A DNA stretch of 30,551 nt from Victivallales bacterium. GTDB lineage: Bacteria > Verrucomicrobiota > Lentisphaeria > Oligosphaerales > Oligosphaeraceae. The DNA lies in NCBI GenBank assembly GCA_017964325.1, contig JAGCSE010000337.1, positions 1 through 30,551 of the forward strand, given 5' to 3'. Positions 8,618-15,918 of this stretch are shown piece after piece (within the stretch, counting starts at the first letter, position 1; each line of letters opens with the position of its first letter). The translations under genes and the position numbers were made by a program. Below the pieces are notes generated by a model that saw only the letters and a list, made by a program, of their open reading frames with translations, did no database searches and was not told the DNA's origin.

Positions 8618-9007
8618 ATGAAGAAGCTCATGTCCGTCATTGCAATGGCTGCTCTGCTGTTGGGCGTTGCGGCTGTCGCTGAAGAAGCCGAAGCCGCCAA
8701 AGGTTGCTGCAAGTTGAAGAAAGCGTGCTGCGCTGAAAAGGCCGAATGCTGCGCCAAGAAGGCTGATTGCTGCGAGAAGAAGCTGGAATGCTGCTCCAAG
8801 AAGGCCGATTGTTGCGAAAAGAAAGAAGCTTGCTGTGAGAAGAAGCAGGCTTGCTGTGAAAAGAAAGCCGCCTGCTGCGAGAAAAAGGCAGAAGACGGAG
8901 CCAAGAAGGGCGTTTGCCCCAAGGCGGCTGCAAATGGTGAGAAGAAAGCGGATTGCTGCGCTAAGAAGCAGGCGTGCTGCGCAGAGAAGGCCGCTTGCTG
9001 CAAGTGA
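8618..9007 (+). CDS. Small exported protein built of Cys-Cys heptad repeats
   Basis: 129 residues with AGAGGA at 8605-8610 upstream of the ATG. Residues 1 to about 27 (MKKLMSVIAMAALLLGVAAVA) are a signal peptide with a likely cleavage near AVA-EE. The remainder is a 7-residue repeat of the form C-C-x-K/E-K-x-x: twelve CC pairs and one lone Cys, 25 cysteines in all, interleaved with Lys/Glu/Ala. A short Cys-poor break (AEDGAKKGVCPKAAANGEKK) separates nine pairs from the last three. Repeats are visible in the DNA as 21-bp units. The spacing would place paired cysteines on one face of a coiled coil, suited to metal binding, disulfide cross-linking or a redox-buffering envelope material. I do not recognise a named family; resemblance to other bacterial Cys/Lys-rich repeat proteins may be only compositional. 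Confidence 0.8.
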   Translation: MKKLMSVIAMAALLLGVAAVAEEAEAAKGCCKLKKACCAEKAECCAKKADCCEKKLECCSKKADCCEKKEACCEKKQACCEKKAACCEKKAEDGAKKGVCPKAAANGEKKADCCAKKQACCAEKAACCK

Positions 9008-9044
9008 CGGAAATCATTCCTTTTCAATATGATATGATTGTTTG

Positions 9045-9177
9045 AAAGCCTGCGGAATACACGGAATAAACAGAAAATCCATGTGTCGATTCCTCCACGC
9101 GCATGGATGCGGTTGTGAAAACACAACCGTTATTATGGTGTTTGTTGTTTATTCTGTGTATTCCGTAGGCTTTTTTT
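9045..9177 (+). terminator. Large three-way-junction hairpin with T tract (terminator or structured repeat)
   Basis: A 28-nt arm at 9045-9072 pairs with 9146-9173; the only two non-Watson-Crick positions are G-U wobbles (9052/9166 and 9063/9155). Inside are two further hairpins: 9077-9083 with 9102-9108 (ATCCATG/CATGGAT), and 9110-9117 with 9122-9129 (CGGTTGTG, AAAA loop, CACAACCG). Seven Ts at 9171-9177 follow. It sits 37 nt after the CC-repeat stop and 18 nt before the pyrD stop on the other strand. It is far larger than a minimal terminator. The arm contains GAATACACG/GAATAAACA units in tandem, reminiscent of dispersed intergenic repeats. Confidence 0.75.
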
Positions 9178-9194
9178 GTATTGGGAAAATATAG

Positions 9195-10115
9195 CTACTG
9201 TTGCATGACACCGACGATGTCATTGATGTCTGCGATATTATGGCGGTCCAGCCAGGCATCCAGGCCATCGACGATGCGGACTAGGCAGGAAGGATCGCTG
9301 AAAATGGCCGTGCCGACGGCGACGGCATTGGCGCCAGCCATCATGAATTCGACGACGTCTTCCGCCGTCGTGATACCGCCGATTCCAATAATAGGTACCA
9401 TGACGGCTTGTCGCGCCTCATAGACCATGCGGACGGCGATTGGCTTGAGGGCGGGGCCGCTGAAGCCACCAGTCTTGTTGGCGATTTTGAACGAACGCCG
9501 TTCGATGTCGATGGCCATGCCGGGGATGGTGTTGATGAGTGAAATCATGTCCGAACCTGCGTCAACGACGGCTTTTGCGAAATCGCCAATGCGGGTGACG
9601 TTTGGGGAGAGCTTTGTGACAAGTGGCAACGTCGTTGCCTTTCGGACGGCGCGGACGACGGCGGCGGCCTGTATGGGATCGGTGCCAAAGGCGATGCCGC
9701 CCTCCTTGACGTTCGGGCAGGAGATGTTGATTTCCAACGCCGCGATGCCGCGTTTTTCGGCTTCGAGGCGGGAGGCGACTTCCGCGTATTGATCAATGGT
9801 CTTGCCCCAGATGTTGACGAAGACGGCGCAGTCGATGGTGCGCAGGAAGGGAAGATAGTCCTCATGGGCGATGAATTTGTCGATGCCAGGGTTTTGGAGG
9901 CCGATGGCGTTTAGCATGCCGCCATAGACTTCCGCCGTGCGGGGCATGGGGTTGCCGTGGGATGGGAATGGCGAAACGCCTTTGACAGTGATGCCGCCAA
10001 GCTTGTTGAAGGGGACCAAGTCTTTATATTCCTTTCCGTATCCAAATGTCCCGGAGGCGGTTAGGACGGGATTGCGTAGTTGGACGCCCGCGAGGTTGAC
10101 AGAGAGATTTGCCAT
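9195..10115 (-). CDS. pyrD: Dihydroorotate dehydrogenase, class 1 (1B-type catalytic subunit)
   Basis: 306 residues, typical of class 1 enzymes. It catalyses oxidation of dihydroorotate to orotate in pyrimidine synthesis, using FMN in a cytosolic TIM barrel. Family signatures are the N-terminal LRNPVLTASGTFGYGKEY, the substrate-binding NAIGLQNPG (residues 69-77) and the active-site loop NISCPN, where C133 is the class 1 catalytic base. The glycine-rich phosphate-binding segments IIGIGGI and GANAVAVGTAI are near the C-terminus. The 1B assignment is from overall resemblance; the usual PyrK electron-transfer partner is not in this window. The minus-strand ribosome site is weak. The gene converges on the CC-repeat gene and its hairpin. 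Confidence 0.95.
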   Translation of the reverse strand: MANLSVNLAGVQLRNPVLTASGTFGYGKEYKDLVPFNKLGGITVKGVSPFPSHGNPMPRTAEVYGGMLNAIGLQNPGIDKFIAHEDYLPFLRTIDCAVFVNIWGKTIDQYAEVASRLEAEKRGIAALEINISCPNVKEGGIAFGTDPIQAAAVVRAVRKATTLPLVTKLSPNVTRIGDFAKAVVDAGSDMISLINTIPGMAIDIERRSFKIANKTGGFSGPALKPIAVRMVYEARQAVMVPIIGIGGITTAEDVVEFMMAGANAVAVGTAIFSDPSCLVRIVDGLDAWLDRHNIADINDIVGVMQQ

Positions 10116-10352
10116 AGTGAATGAACTTTTTGGGGAACTGACTGCTAAATGACAATGTCATACCATAATGGAAAAATGAAAAAAAACAAAAAAATCCTGA
10201 AAATAATTTGACAATCTTTAGCTGATATATAATAGTATATGTATTGACAACGATGATGAAAAGTTGAACTTTTGAGGAAATGATATAAATTTATAGGTTT
10301 GCATTAGTTCAAAAGGAGATTGGAGGCCGGAAACGAACGGACTGGATTGGAA
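10116..10352. promoter_or_regulatory. Divergent promoter region between pyrD and the FmdB-like gene
   Basis: 237 bp, strongly AT-rich. On the plus strand TTGACA at 10208-10213 is followed after 16 nt by TAATAG (10230-10235), within a TATA-rich run. A second TTGACA lies at 10244-10249 without a well-placed -10. GACAATGTC at 10151-10159 is a short palindrome close to the pyrD start. The minus-strand promoter could not be assigned with confidence. Confidence 0.35.
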
Positions 10353-10646
10353 ATGCCTACGTACGAGTATAAATGTGAGAAATGTGGCGACCGCTTTGAA
10401 ATATTTCAGAGCATGATGGCGCCGAAGCTGACGAAATGTGAGAAATGTGGCGGCGAGTTGCGTCGCCTGATAGGTTCAGGGGCTGGTATCATCTTCAAAG
10501 GCAAGGGGTTCTATTGTACGGACTACAACGGCAAGCAGAATCCTCCGCCCGAACATTCGCCGAAGAAAAAGGAGGCTGAAAGCAAGCCTTCGACGACGGC
10601 GACCCCCGCTCCGAAAGGCGGTGATACGACAGCCAAAGCGTCCTGA
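10353..10646 (+). CDS. FmdB-type zinc-ribbon protein
   Basis: 97 residues, starting at the conserved MPTYEYKCEKCG that opens nearly all FmdB/CxxC_CXXC_SSSS proteins; an upstream in-frame TTG at 10320 overlaps a purine-rich stretch and is less likely. Two CxxC pairs (C8/C11 and C27/C30) build a small zinc ribbon. The two knuckles are also repeated in the DNA (TGTGAGAAATGTGGCG twice). After the ribbon come IGSGAGIIFKGKGFYCTDY, the usual FmdB follow-on segment, and a Lys/Pro/Thr-rich disordered tail. The family was first noted near formamidase genes as a regulator, but its molecular role is unknown. The next gene, 58 bp downstream, also starts with a zinc ribbon. Confidence 0.85.
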   Translation: MPTYEYKCEKCGDRFEIFQSMMAPKLTKCEKCGGELRRLIGSGAGIIFKGKGFYCTDYNGKQNPPPEHSPKKKEAESKPSTTATPAPKGGDTTAKAS

Positions 10647-10704
10647 ACGGGACGTTGTAGTGTGCGGGAAAGAGTGAGCGAAACGAGAAGACAGGGAGTA
10701 ATCT

Positions 10705-11490
10705 ATGATTAATTGTCCGAAATGTGGCGCCGACAATCTGTTGAACGCGATTTTTTGCCGTACGTGCGGTGAAAAGTTGAACTTGGAAGAATTGAAGCCG
10801 ACGGAAGTCGGTCCATCCGAAGAAGATGCAAAGAAACTGCGTGCGCAGAAACTGCAGAACCAAATCGGCGGCGGCATTATCGCCGTGCTTCTGCTGGTCG
10901 TTCTGGGCGGTTTATTGATTCCTCCTGGTGGAAAGCTCAAGGGAGTGGAGCCGTCGGCGGACGTGATGGCGAAGTTTGATCAGGCACGTTGCAAGGTGAA
11001 AGCTGCTGAAGCGTCCGAAGACGGCGAGAAGAAAGGCAAGAAAGACAAGAAAGGCAAGAAGAAAAAGGAGCCCGCTATTCCGGACGTCGAATTGACGTTT
11101 ACGAACGAAGAAGCGACGAACATTGTGAACAAGTCGATGGGGCTTCTTGACGGGCCGTCCGGAGAAGGCAATATGGTCGCGAACAATGTCAGTGTGAATT
11201 TCCTTGCAAATGGCAATGTGAAATTGATTCTGAGCTGCACGGCGTACAAATTTGCACCGGTGAACTATGTCATTGAATGGACTCCTGAACTGTCTGGCAA
11301 GGGGGCGTTGACATTGACGGACGTGAATCCGAAGATGGGGCTTTTCCCAATGCCGAAGCAAGGGGCTGACTGGGTGAAGCAGCAGTTCGCGGCGTTGTCA
11401 GGAAAATGCGGCGAACTGACGGAAGCCCGCAAATGCCTGAAGAAGGTGACGGTTGAAGAAGGTGTGCTGAAGATAACGAGCGGTAAATAA
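10705..11490 (+). CDS. Zinc-ribbon, single-pass membrane protein of unknown function
   Basis: 261 residues. The N-terminal zinc ribbon has CPKC (C4, C7) and CRTC (C18, C21), then an acidic/basic linker, one membrane segment at about residues 54-74 (IIAVLLLVVLGGLLI) and a very Lys-rich stretch (EKKGKKDKKGKKKK, about 108-122). A C-terminal domain of about 135 residues follows, which would be outside the cytoplasm if the ribbon is inside. That domain alternates strands and contains two Cys pairs' worth of residues (C174 region and CGELTEARKC). I do not recognise the C-terminal domain. The gene follows the FmdB-like gene and ends at a strong intrinsic terminator, so the two likely form one transcript. 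Confidence 0.7.
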   Translation: MINCPKCGADNLLNAIFCRTCGEKLNLEELKPTEVGPSEEDAKKLRAQKLQNQIGGGIIAVLLLVVLGGLLIPPGGKLKGVEPSADVMAKFDQARCKVKAAEASEDGEKKGKKDKKGKKKKEPAIPDVELTFTNEEATNIVNKSMGLLDGPSGEGNMVANNVSVNFLANGNVKLILSCTAYKFAPVNYVIEWTPELSGKGALTLTDVNPKMGLFPMPKQGADWVKQQFAALSGKCGELTEARKCLKKVTVEEGVLKITSGK

Positions 11491-11506
11491 GTCGGAATTG
11501 ACAGCG

Positions 11507-11542
11507 AAGGGGCGTGTCCCTTGGCGGGGATGCGCCCTTTTT
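11507..11542 (+). terminator. Rho-independent terminator
   Basis: Arms 11507-11520 and 11527-11540 form a 14-bp stem (core GGGCGTGTCCC with GGGATGCGCCC, two G-U wobbles) with a TTGGCG loop, ending in five Ts at 11538-11542. It closes the zinc-ribbon transcript 17 nt after the stop and lies upstream of xseA. Confidence 0.9.
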
Positions 11543-11584
11543 GTATCTAGTTGAAATGGAGGAATAAGGAGGATTTATTGTCAA

Positions 11585-12985
11585 ATGGAAGATACGCGGC
11601 GTCCATGGAGTGTCAGTGAGCTGAACCGCGCGGTGAAGACCTGTGTGGAGCGGTCGTTTCCACAGGTATGGGTGCGCGGCGAGCTGAGCGATTTGACAAT
11701 CCATTCGTCGGGACACGTTTATTTCAGCCTTAAGGATGCGGCGAGCCAATTGCGCGGGGCGGCATTCCGCTATGCGCAGCAAGCCATGCAAATGCACTTG
11801 GAGCGGGGCATGGCGGTGGATGTCTGCGGGCGTATCACGGTCTATGAGCCGCGCGGCGAGTACCAGTTGCAGGCGAGTTCGATAACGCCTGTCGGGGCGG
11901 GGGAATTGAACCGTCTGTTTGAAGAACTGAAGTTGCGGTTGAACGCTGAAGGGTTGTTCGACCCGCAGCGGAAACGGCCGATTCCGACGATGCCGCGCAT
12001 CATCGGGCTGATCACGTCATGGAACGGAGCCGCGATACAGGATTTCCTGCGTGTGCTGAACCGCCGCTTCAGCGGGATGCATATCCGTGTGATTCCGTCG
12101 CTTGTGCAAGGGACGGAGGCTCCGCCAAAACTGATCAAGGCGATTGAGTATTTCAACAAGACGCGGAGTTGCGACGTCATTGTGTTGACGCGCGGCGGTG
12201 GTTCCGTGGAAGACCTATGGGCATTCAACGACGAACAGTTGGCGCGGGCGATCGCGGCATCGGAAATTCCTGTCGTCAGCGCAGTTGGCCATGAACGCGA
12301 CCATTCAATTTCGGACTTTGTGGCGGATTACGCGGCGGCGACGCCAACGGCGGCGGCGGAATTTCTTGTCCGTGGAAAGGCGGAGCTAGGTGAACGATTG
12401 GAGAACATTGAGCAGCGGATGGTGGGTGTCATGCAGTTGCGAGTGGCGAATCTGCACAGACGGTACGAGCGGGCCTCGTCATGCCCATTGCTGTCGCATC
12501 CGGAGGATTATGTGAACCGTCTGTCGCAGCAGGTGGATTATTTGGGGGCGCGGTTGCTGTCGGCTCTGCCGGGCTTGGCGACGGCCCGTCGCCAACGGCT
12601 GGATTATCTGGAATTACGTCTGTTGCAGGCTCTGCCGGGCTTGGCAACGGCCCGTCGCCAACGGCTGGATTATGTGGAATCGCGTCTGTTGCAAGTGCTT
12701 CCAAGTCTGGCGACGACGCGTCGGCAACGGCTGGACATGGCAGCGGAACGGTTGCCGCAGGCCATGGAGCGGCAGATGGCGGAATGGACGCATCGGTTGG
12801 AGCGTGTCGCCGTCGGTATGAACGCGTTGAATCCAAAATCCGTGCTGACGCGTGGCTACAGCATCCTGTTGGACGGCGGCGGTCATGCGGTTCGTCGGGC
12901 GGACGAAACGTTTGAAGGGGCGAAATTGCATGCGTTACTGGGAGATGGGGGGCTGGATGTGGTCGTTGAACAGACGACAGATTGA
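11585..12985 (+). CDS. xseA: Exodeoxyribonuclease VII large subunit
   Basis: 466 residues with a strong ribosome site (AAGGAGGA, 11566-11573). The N-terminal OB-fold domain is recognisable (WSVSELNRAVKTCVERSFPQVWVRGELSDLTIHSSGHVYFSLKD), followed by the catalytic domain with the family blocks LPTMPRIIGLITSWNGAAIQDFL-like, VIVLTRGGGSVEDLWAFNDE and PVVSAVGHERDHSISDFVADYAAATPTAAAE. The C-terminal half is the coiled-coil arm that binds XseB. Here it includes three tandem 22-residue units (residues 317-382). It degrades single-stranded DNA from both ends in complex with XseB, in the cytoplasm. xseB lies 472 bp downstream, separated by an AT-rich orphan gene. Confidence 0.96.
   Translation: MEDTRRPWSVSELNRAVKTCVERSFPQVWVRGELSDLTIHSSGHVYFSLKDAASQLRGAAFRYAQQAMQMHLERGMAVDVCGRITVYEPRGEYQLQASSITPVGAGELNRLFEELKLRLNAEGLFDPQRKRPIPTMPRIIGLITSWNGAAIQDFLRVLNRRFSGMHIRVIPSLVQGTEAPPKLIKAIEYFNKTRSCDVIVLTRGGGSVEDLWAFNDEQLARAIAASEIPVVSAVGHERDHSISDFVADYAAATPTAAAEFLVRGKAELGERLENIEQRMVGVMQLRVANLHRRYERASSCPLLSHPEDYVNRLSQQVDYLGARLLSALPGLATARRQRLDYLELRLLQALPGLATARRQRLDYVESRLLQVLPSLATTRRQRLDMAAERLPQAMERQMAEWTHRLERVAVGMNALNPKSVLTRGYSILLDGGGHAVRRADETFEGAKLHALLGDGGLDVVVEQTTD
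12533..12730 (+). repeat. 66-bp tandem repeat (x3) inside xseA
   Basis: Units at 12533-12598, 12599-12664 and 12665-12730 each encode 22 residues of the pattern xDYxxxRLLxxLPxLATxRRQR. Units 1 and 2 share a stretch of about 45 bp with a single mismatch, so the duplication is recent; unit 3 has diverged more. The partial next unit begins LDMAAERL. Confidence 0.85.
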
Positions 12986-13098
12986 AAAATCATTTCTCCG
13001 GAGATTGAGAAACTTACTGCTGAAGCTAGAGCCAATTTGGATATATGGAGTCAATAAACTTGGGTGAGAACTATCGGAAATGGCACAGGAGGAAAAGT

Positions 13099-13434
13099 AT
13101 GCGTATTAAAAAATCAATGTTGTCATATCATATTAAGCAAATGATAAAATCCAAAGACAGGGATGTAAAATTGGATTTTTGTTACAAAATATTGGATATG
13201 CCTCTTTTCGTTTTGGGATCTTATGAGGATTGTGATTTTGAAATGTCTATAAGATTACTGCTTAATTATATATCATCAATTAATGATAATGAATTGATAT
13301 TTCATCTTTCATCCGTGATAGAATTGCTCTATTATTCTAAACTATCTGCATTTAAAACTCTTTTCGATGAGTATAAGGATTCAACAAATCCCGTAATAGT
13401 CGATATTTGTAATGAATATTATTCTAAATTGTGA
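13099..13434 (+). CDS. AT-rich orphan gene between xseA and xseB, unknown function
   Basis: 111 residues, started at ATG 13099, where CAGGAGGA (13086-13092) gives a near-ideal ribosome site; an earlier in-frame ATG at 13045 has none. The product is mainly alpha-helical in appearance (MRIKKSMLSYHIKQMIKSKDRD, then FEMSIRLLLNYISSINDNELIF and VIELLYYSKLSAFKTLFDEY) and could be a small HEAT-like or immunity-type fold. Base composition and codon use (many ATA, TTA, AAT) differ sharply from both flanking xse genes, indicating recent acquisition. No signal peptide or membrane helix is clear. I do not recognise a family. An orphan immunity protein is a guess only. Confidence 0.6.
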   Translation: MRIKKSMLSYHIKQMIKSKDRDVKLDFCYKILDMPLFVLGSYEDCDFEMSIRLLLNYISSINDNELIFHLSSVIELLYYSKLSAFKTLFDEYKDSTNPVIVDICNEYYSKL

Positions 13435-13456
13435 TTTTTGTGAAGAGAGGTGAACA

Positions 13457-13717
13457 ATGGAAGAAACGAAACAGAAAGAAGCAAAACAGGAAATCAAATT
13501 TGAGGAGGCGTTGGCCCGTCTGGAGGCGATCGTGGCGCAGCTGGAGAACGGCGGCCTGTCGCTAGAGGAGAGCATGGCGCAGTTTGAAGAGGGCATGCGT
13601 CTGAACAAGCTCTGCCAGGCGAAACTGAAGGAGGCGGAGCAGAAGATCGAACGGCTTGTGCGAAAGGAAGACGGCAGTCTGGAATGGCAGCAGAAAGCTG
13701 AAGATGTTCGCTTTTAG
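13457..13717 (+). CDS. xseB: Exodeoxyribonuclease VII small subunit
   Basis: 86 residues, the usual size. The conserved core FEEALARLEAIVAQLENGGLSLEESMAQFEEGMRLNKLCQAKLKEAEQKIERLV forms the helical hairpin that packs on the XseA coiled-coil arm and is needed for exonuclease VII assembly. GAGAGGTG lies just before the ATG. It follows the AT-rich orphan gene by 22 bp and precedes the rhomboid gene by 67 bp. The gene composition returns to the window norm here. Confidence 0.95.
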   Translation: MEETKQKEAKQEIKFEEALARLEAIVAQLENGGLSLEESMAQFEEGMRLNKLCQAKLKEAEQKIERLVRKEDGSLEWQQKAEDVRF

Positions 13718-13752
13718 GGAGAGGCACGTTCCTGTGTGACCGGTCTATAAGC

Positions 13753-13764
13753 CTAGAATTCTAG
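13753..13764. repeat. 12-bp perfect palindrome before the rhomboid gene
   Basis: CTAGAATTCTAG at 13753-13764 is followed by a half-copy (AGAATCCTAG) up to 13772, directly ahead of the purine-rich ribosome site of the next gene. It may be chance or a small operator. Confidence 0.3.
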
Positions 13765-13784
13765 AATCCTAGAAGAAGAAAAAG

Positions 13785-14846
13785 ATGAATGACCAGCCTG
13801 AAAAACCATTGGATGGCGGGCAGGAGAATGTGGAGAAGCCGAAGGAACGGCCTGAAATTCTGCCGTTGCCACCACCACCGCCGCTTCCGTCAGTCTTGCC
13901 GCAAGCGGATTCTGACGGAACGGAGCCGCCGGATTTCGTGCCGTTCAGACCGCCGCGGCGGGAGCATTTTATGCCGTGGCTGGCGTTGCTGTCGAGCCAG
14001 AAGATTCCGTATCGCATTGAATTTCAAGATGCTGAGGCGTGGATTCAGGTGCCGTGGGAATGGGCGGAACGGGCGGAACAGGAATTTTCACTGTATGAGG
14101 CTCGTCATTTGGACTGGCCGCCGAAGACGGATGCAGTGGAAGAAAAGCCTGAAGAAGTACGTCCGCTTGTCAGTGATGAGGCATTCTGCGTGTTTCTATT
14201 GTTCTTTGCATTGCTGTTCCGTTTTTACCTGTGGGTCGGCGGCAGTCGTGATGGCATGAACAACTGGCATGAGTCGGGAATATGGGACAACGCCCTCGTG
14301 CGCAGCGGCGAATGGTGGCGGAGTTTGACGGCGTTGACACTCCATGCGGATGCGCCGCACGCGTTGAACAATGTCTTCTGGGGGTTTGCACTGGGATGTT
14401 TAGTTGGAACAGAAGTCGGTGCGGGGGTGGGACTTCTGACGATGACCATGTCGGGCTTCCTTGGCAATGGGCTGATGGCGTTGATTGGATTGGAGGGGCA
14501 TCGCGCGTTGGGGGCTTCCACGATGGTGTTCGGACTGTTGGGGGCGTTGGGGGCGTTGCATACGCGGAGGGCATGGCGGCGGCATCGCCAGATACCTGGC
14601 GGGCCGATCGTCAAATTGATTCCATGGATACCGTTGCTTTCGATGGTGGCGATGCTGAATTTATATGGTACAGGTCCTGGCACGGACTTGATGGGGCATG
14701 CGTTGGGCTTTGCCATGGGCGCACTTATAGGCGTGGCTTTGCCGACGGATGACAGACGGCTATCCTCTTGGACAGTGCAGATTGGAGCGGGGCTTTTGGC
14801 TGTCGGGCTTTTTGTTTTGTCTTGGACTCTGGCATTGTCCAGATAA
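13785..14846 (+). CDS. Rhomboid family intramembrane serine protease
   Basis: 353 residues. A Pro-rich N-terminus (LPLPPPPPLP) leads to a soluble region of about 55 residues (PWLALLSSQKIPYRIEFQDAEAWIQVPW), resembling the small cytosolic domain of GlpG-type rhomboids. Six to seven membrane helices follow. Catalytic features are visible: HADAPHALNNVFWG (helix 2 His/Asn, oxyanion site), GASTMVFG with nucleophile Ser245, and GHALGFAMGALIG with base His305. The usual GASG is GAST here, a known variant. The enzyme cleaves membrane-protein substrates within the bilayer. The ribosome site is a run of purines before the ATG. It probably shares the xseA-xseB transcript. Confidence 0.9.
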   Translation: MNDQPEKPLDGGQENVEKPKERPEILPLPPPPPLPSVLPQADSDGTEPPDFVPFRPPRREHFMPWLALLSSQKIPYRIEFQDAEAWIQVPWEWAERAEQEFSLYEARHLDWPPKTDAVEEKPEEVRPLVSDEAFCVFLLFFALLFRFYLWVGGSRDGMNNWHESGIWDNALVRSGEWWRSLTALTLHADAPHALNNVFWGFALGCLVGTEVGAGVGLLTMTMSGFLGNGLMALIGLEGHRALGASTMVFGLLGALGALHTRRAWRRHRQIPGGPIVKLIPWIPLLSMVAMLNLYGTGPGTDLMGHALGFAMGALIGVALPTDDRRLSSWTVQIGAGLLAVGLFVLSWTLALSR

Positions 14847-14879
14847 AAACAAAAAAGTTAAAAAATATTAAAATATGGG

Positions 14880-14909
14880 TTGACAAAGGCTTTTTCATCG
14901 GCATATTAT
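14880..14909 (+). promoter_or_regulatory. Candidate sigma70-type promoter of the prepilin-like gene
   Basis: A perfect TTGACA (14880-14885) and TATTAT (14904-14909) are separated by 18 nt, in an AT-rich gap after the rhomboid stop. The predicted start near 14916 gives a leader of about 60 nt. Confidence 0.7.
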
Positions 14910-14977
14910 GATTGTTTTTCTTATGTAAGTCTTCTATCTCTCAACAATTTAGAGAAACGTACCAAAAGGAGTTCCGA

Positions 14978-15652
14978 ATGAAGAAGCATTTTACATTGAT
15001 TGAGTTGTTGGTTGTCATTGCGATTATTGCGATTCTGGCCGCCATGCTGCTGCCCGCACTGGCGAAGGCCCGCAACAAGGCTCGCGCCATCACCTGCACG
15101 AACCAGCACAAGCAGATCATGCTGGCGCAGCAGATGTATTCGACTGATTATGACGACATGATGGTGGCGTGCTACTCGGCTATGGCGTATTCGTATGTAC
15201 TGGCGGGAGACCATCAGTACTGCACCTACAAGGAATGCCATTGCCCGAACATCGCGAGCTACAACGCGCCGAACGTAACGTATCAGTGGTACACGATTGG
15301 CGTTTACTATGGCGTCTGGAATGGCAGTGCCTGGTACAACGCCAACCAGAGCAAGCTCGGTTCGTTCATGATTAACAATGGAGGCGTCTATTACAATCTG
15401 TCCGGGCTGTTGAAGCCGTCGGAGACGATGCTCCACATGGACACGCAGCGGTCGAACGGCACCAACATCGGCGAATGGGCCTGCGCTCCGGATGACCTTG
15501 TCGAAACAGGCTCCATCACCACGCTGCACAATGACATGGCGAACGTCTCCTATTTCGACGGGCATGCGGCAGCCATCAAGTCTGGTCAGGCGAAGGACTA
15601 TGGTTTCAAGTACTTTGTGAATGCGAACGGCACGGCCATCAATATGCAGTAA
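14978..15652 (+). CDS. Type II secretion/pilin-like protein with prepilin N-terminus and H-X9-DG motif
   Basis: 224 residues, started at ATG 14978 after AAAAGGAG (14964-14971). The N-terminus [36 protein letters not shown] is a class III signal: a short basic leader, Phe at +1, Glu at +5, then a long hydrophobic helix. The residue before the cleavage site is His rather than the usual Gly. The C-terminal domain carries the H-X9-DG motif ([12 protein letters not shown], close to residue 200), the signature of the large PVC-group family of prepilin-processing-associated proteins. These are thought to be pseudopilins or secreted, surface-displayed proteins; their substrates are unknown. It has its own promoter and terminator, so it is probably monocistronic. 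Confidence 0.88.
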   Translation: MKKHFTLIELLVVIAIIAILAAMLLPALAKARNKARAITCTNQHKQIMLAQQMYSTDYDDMMVACYSAMAYSYVLAGDHQYCTYKECHCPNIASYNAPNVTYQWYTIGVYYGVWNGSAWYNANQSKLGSFMINNGGVYYNLSGLLKPSETMLHMDTQRSNGTNIGEWACAPDDLVETGSITTLHNDMANVSYFDGHAAAIKSGQAKDYGFKYFVNANGTAINMQ

Positions 15653-15696
15653 AACGCATCTAACATCCAATTAGAGAAAAGGTTGGCGATTTGTTT

Positions 15697-15742
15697 CCGC
15701 GCCCATGGGAAAAAATGTTTCCGATGGGCGCGGAGTTTTTTT
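15697..15742 (+). terminator. Rho-independent terminator after the prepilin-like gene
   Basis: CCGCGCCCAT (15697-15706) pairs with ATGGGCGCGG (15724-15733). After one G/G mismatch the stem continues as GGAAA (15708-15712) with TTTCC (15718-15722). T7 at 15736-15742 follows. Confidence 0.92.
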
Positions 15743-15834
15743 GGGGAAAAAGACGATAAAGCGGCAAAAAAAGTTTGATTTTTTCTCAAAGTTGCTTGTT
15801 TAAAGATAAATGTGTTGTATGTTATATCATCGTT

Positions 15835-15888
15835 CGGACAAAAAACAGGTGTCCGTGAAGTATCGTAACGGCATGGTGCGCATGGTGC
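15835..15888. repeat. Short hairpin and 9-bp tandem repeat in the HU leader
   Basis: CGGACA (15835-15840) pairs with TGTCCG (15850-15855). GCATGGTGC is then repeated back to back at 15871-15879 and 15880-15888, 30-50 bp before the HU/IHF start. TTGTTT (15796-15801) and TATGTT (15818-15823), spaced 16 nt, form a weak promoter candidate just upstream. Confidence 0.4.
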
Positions 15889-15918
15889 GCTCCATAAAAA
15901 ATGTAAGGAAGTAAGATC

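Noticed and set aside
8500..9126. Long minus-strand open frame over the CC-repeat gene (FFSQQ repeats)
   Set aside because: It is the complement of the repeat: TGC/GAA-rich codons read backward give Phe/Gln runs. No ribosome site and the plus-strand protein has a signal peptide.
12429..12915. Pro/Ala-rich and Gly/Ala-rich frames in the xseA repeat region
   Set aside because: They are frame-shifted readings of the 66-bp tandem repeat and have no start signals.
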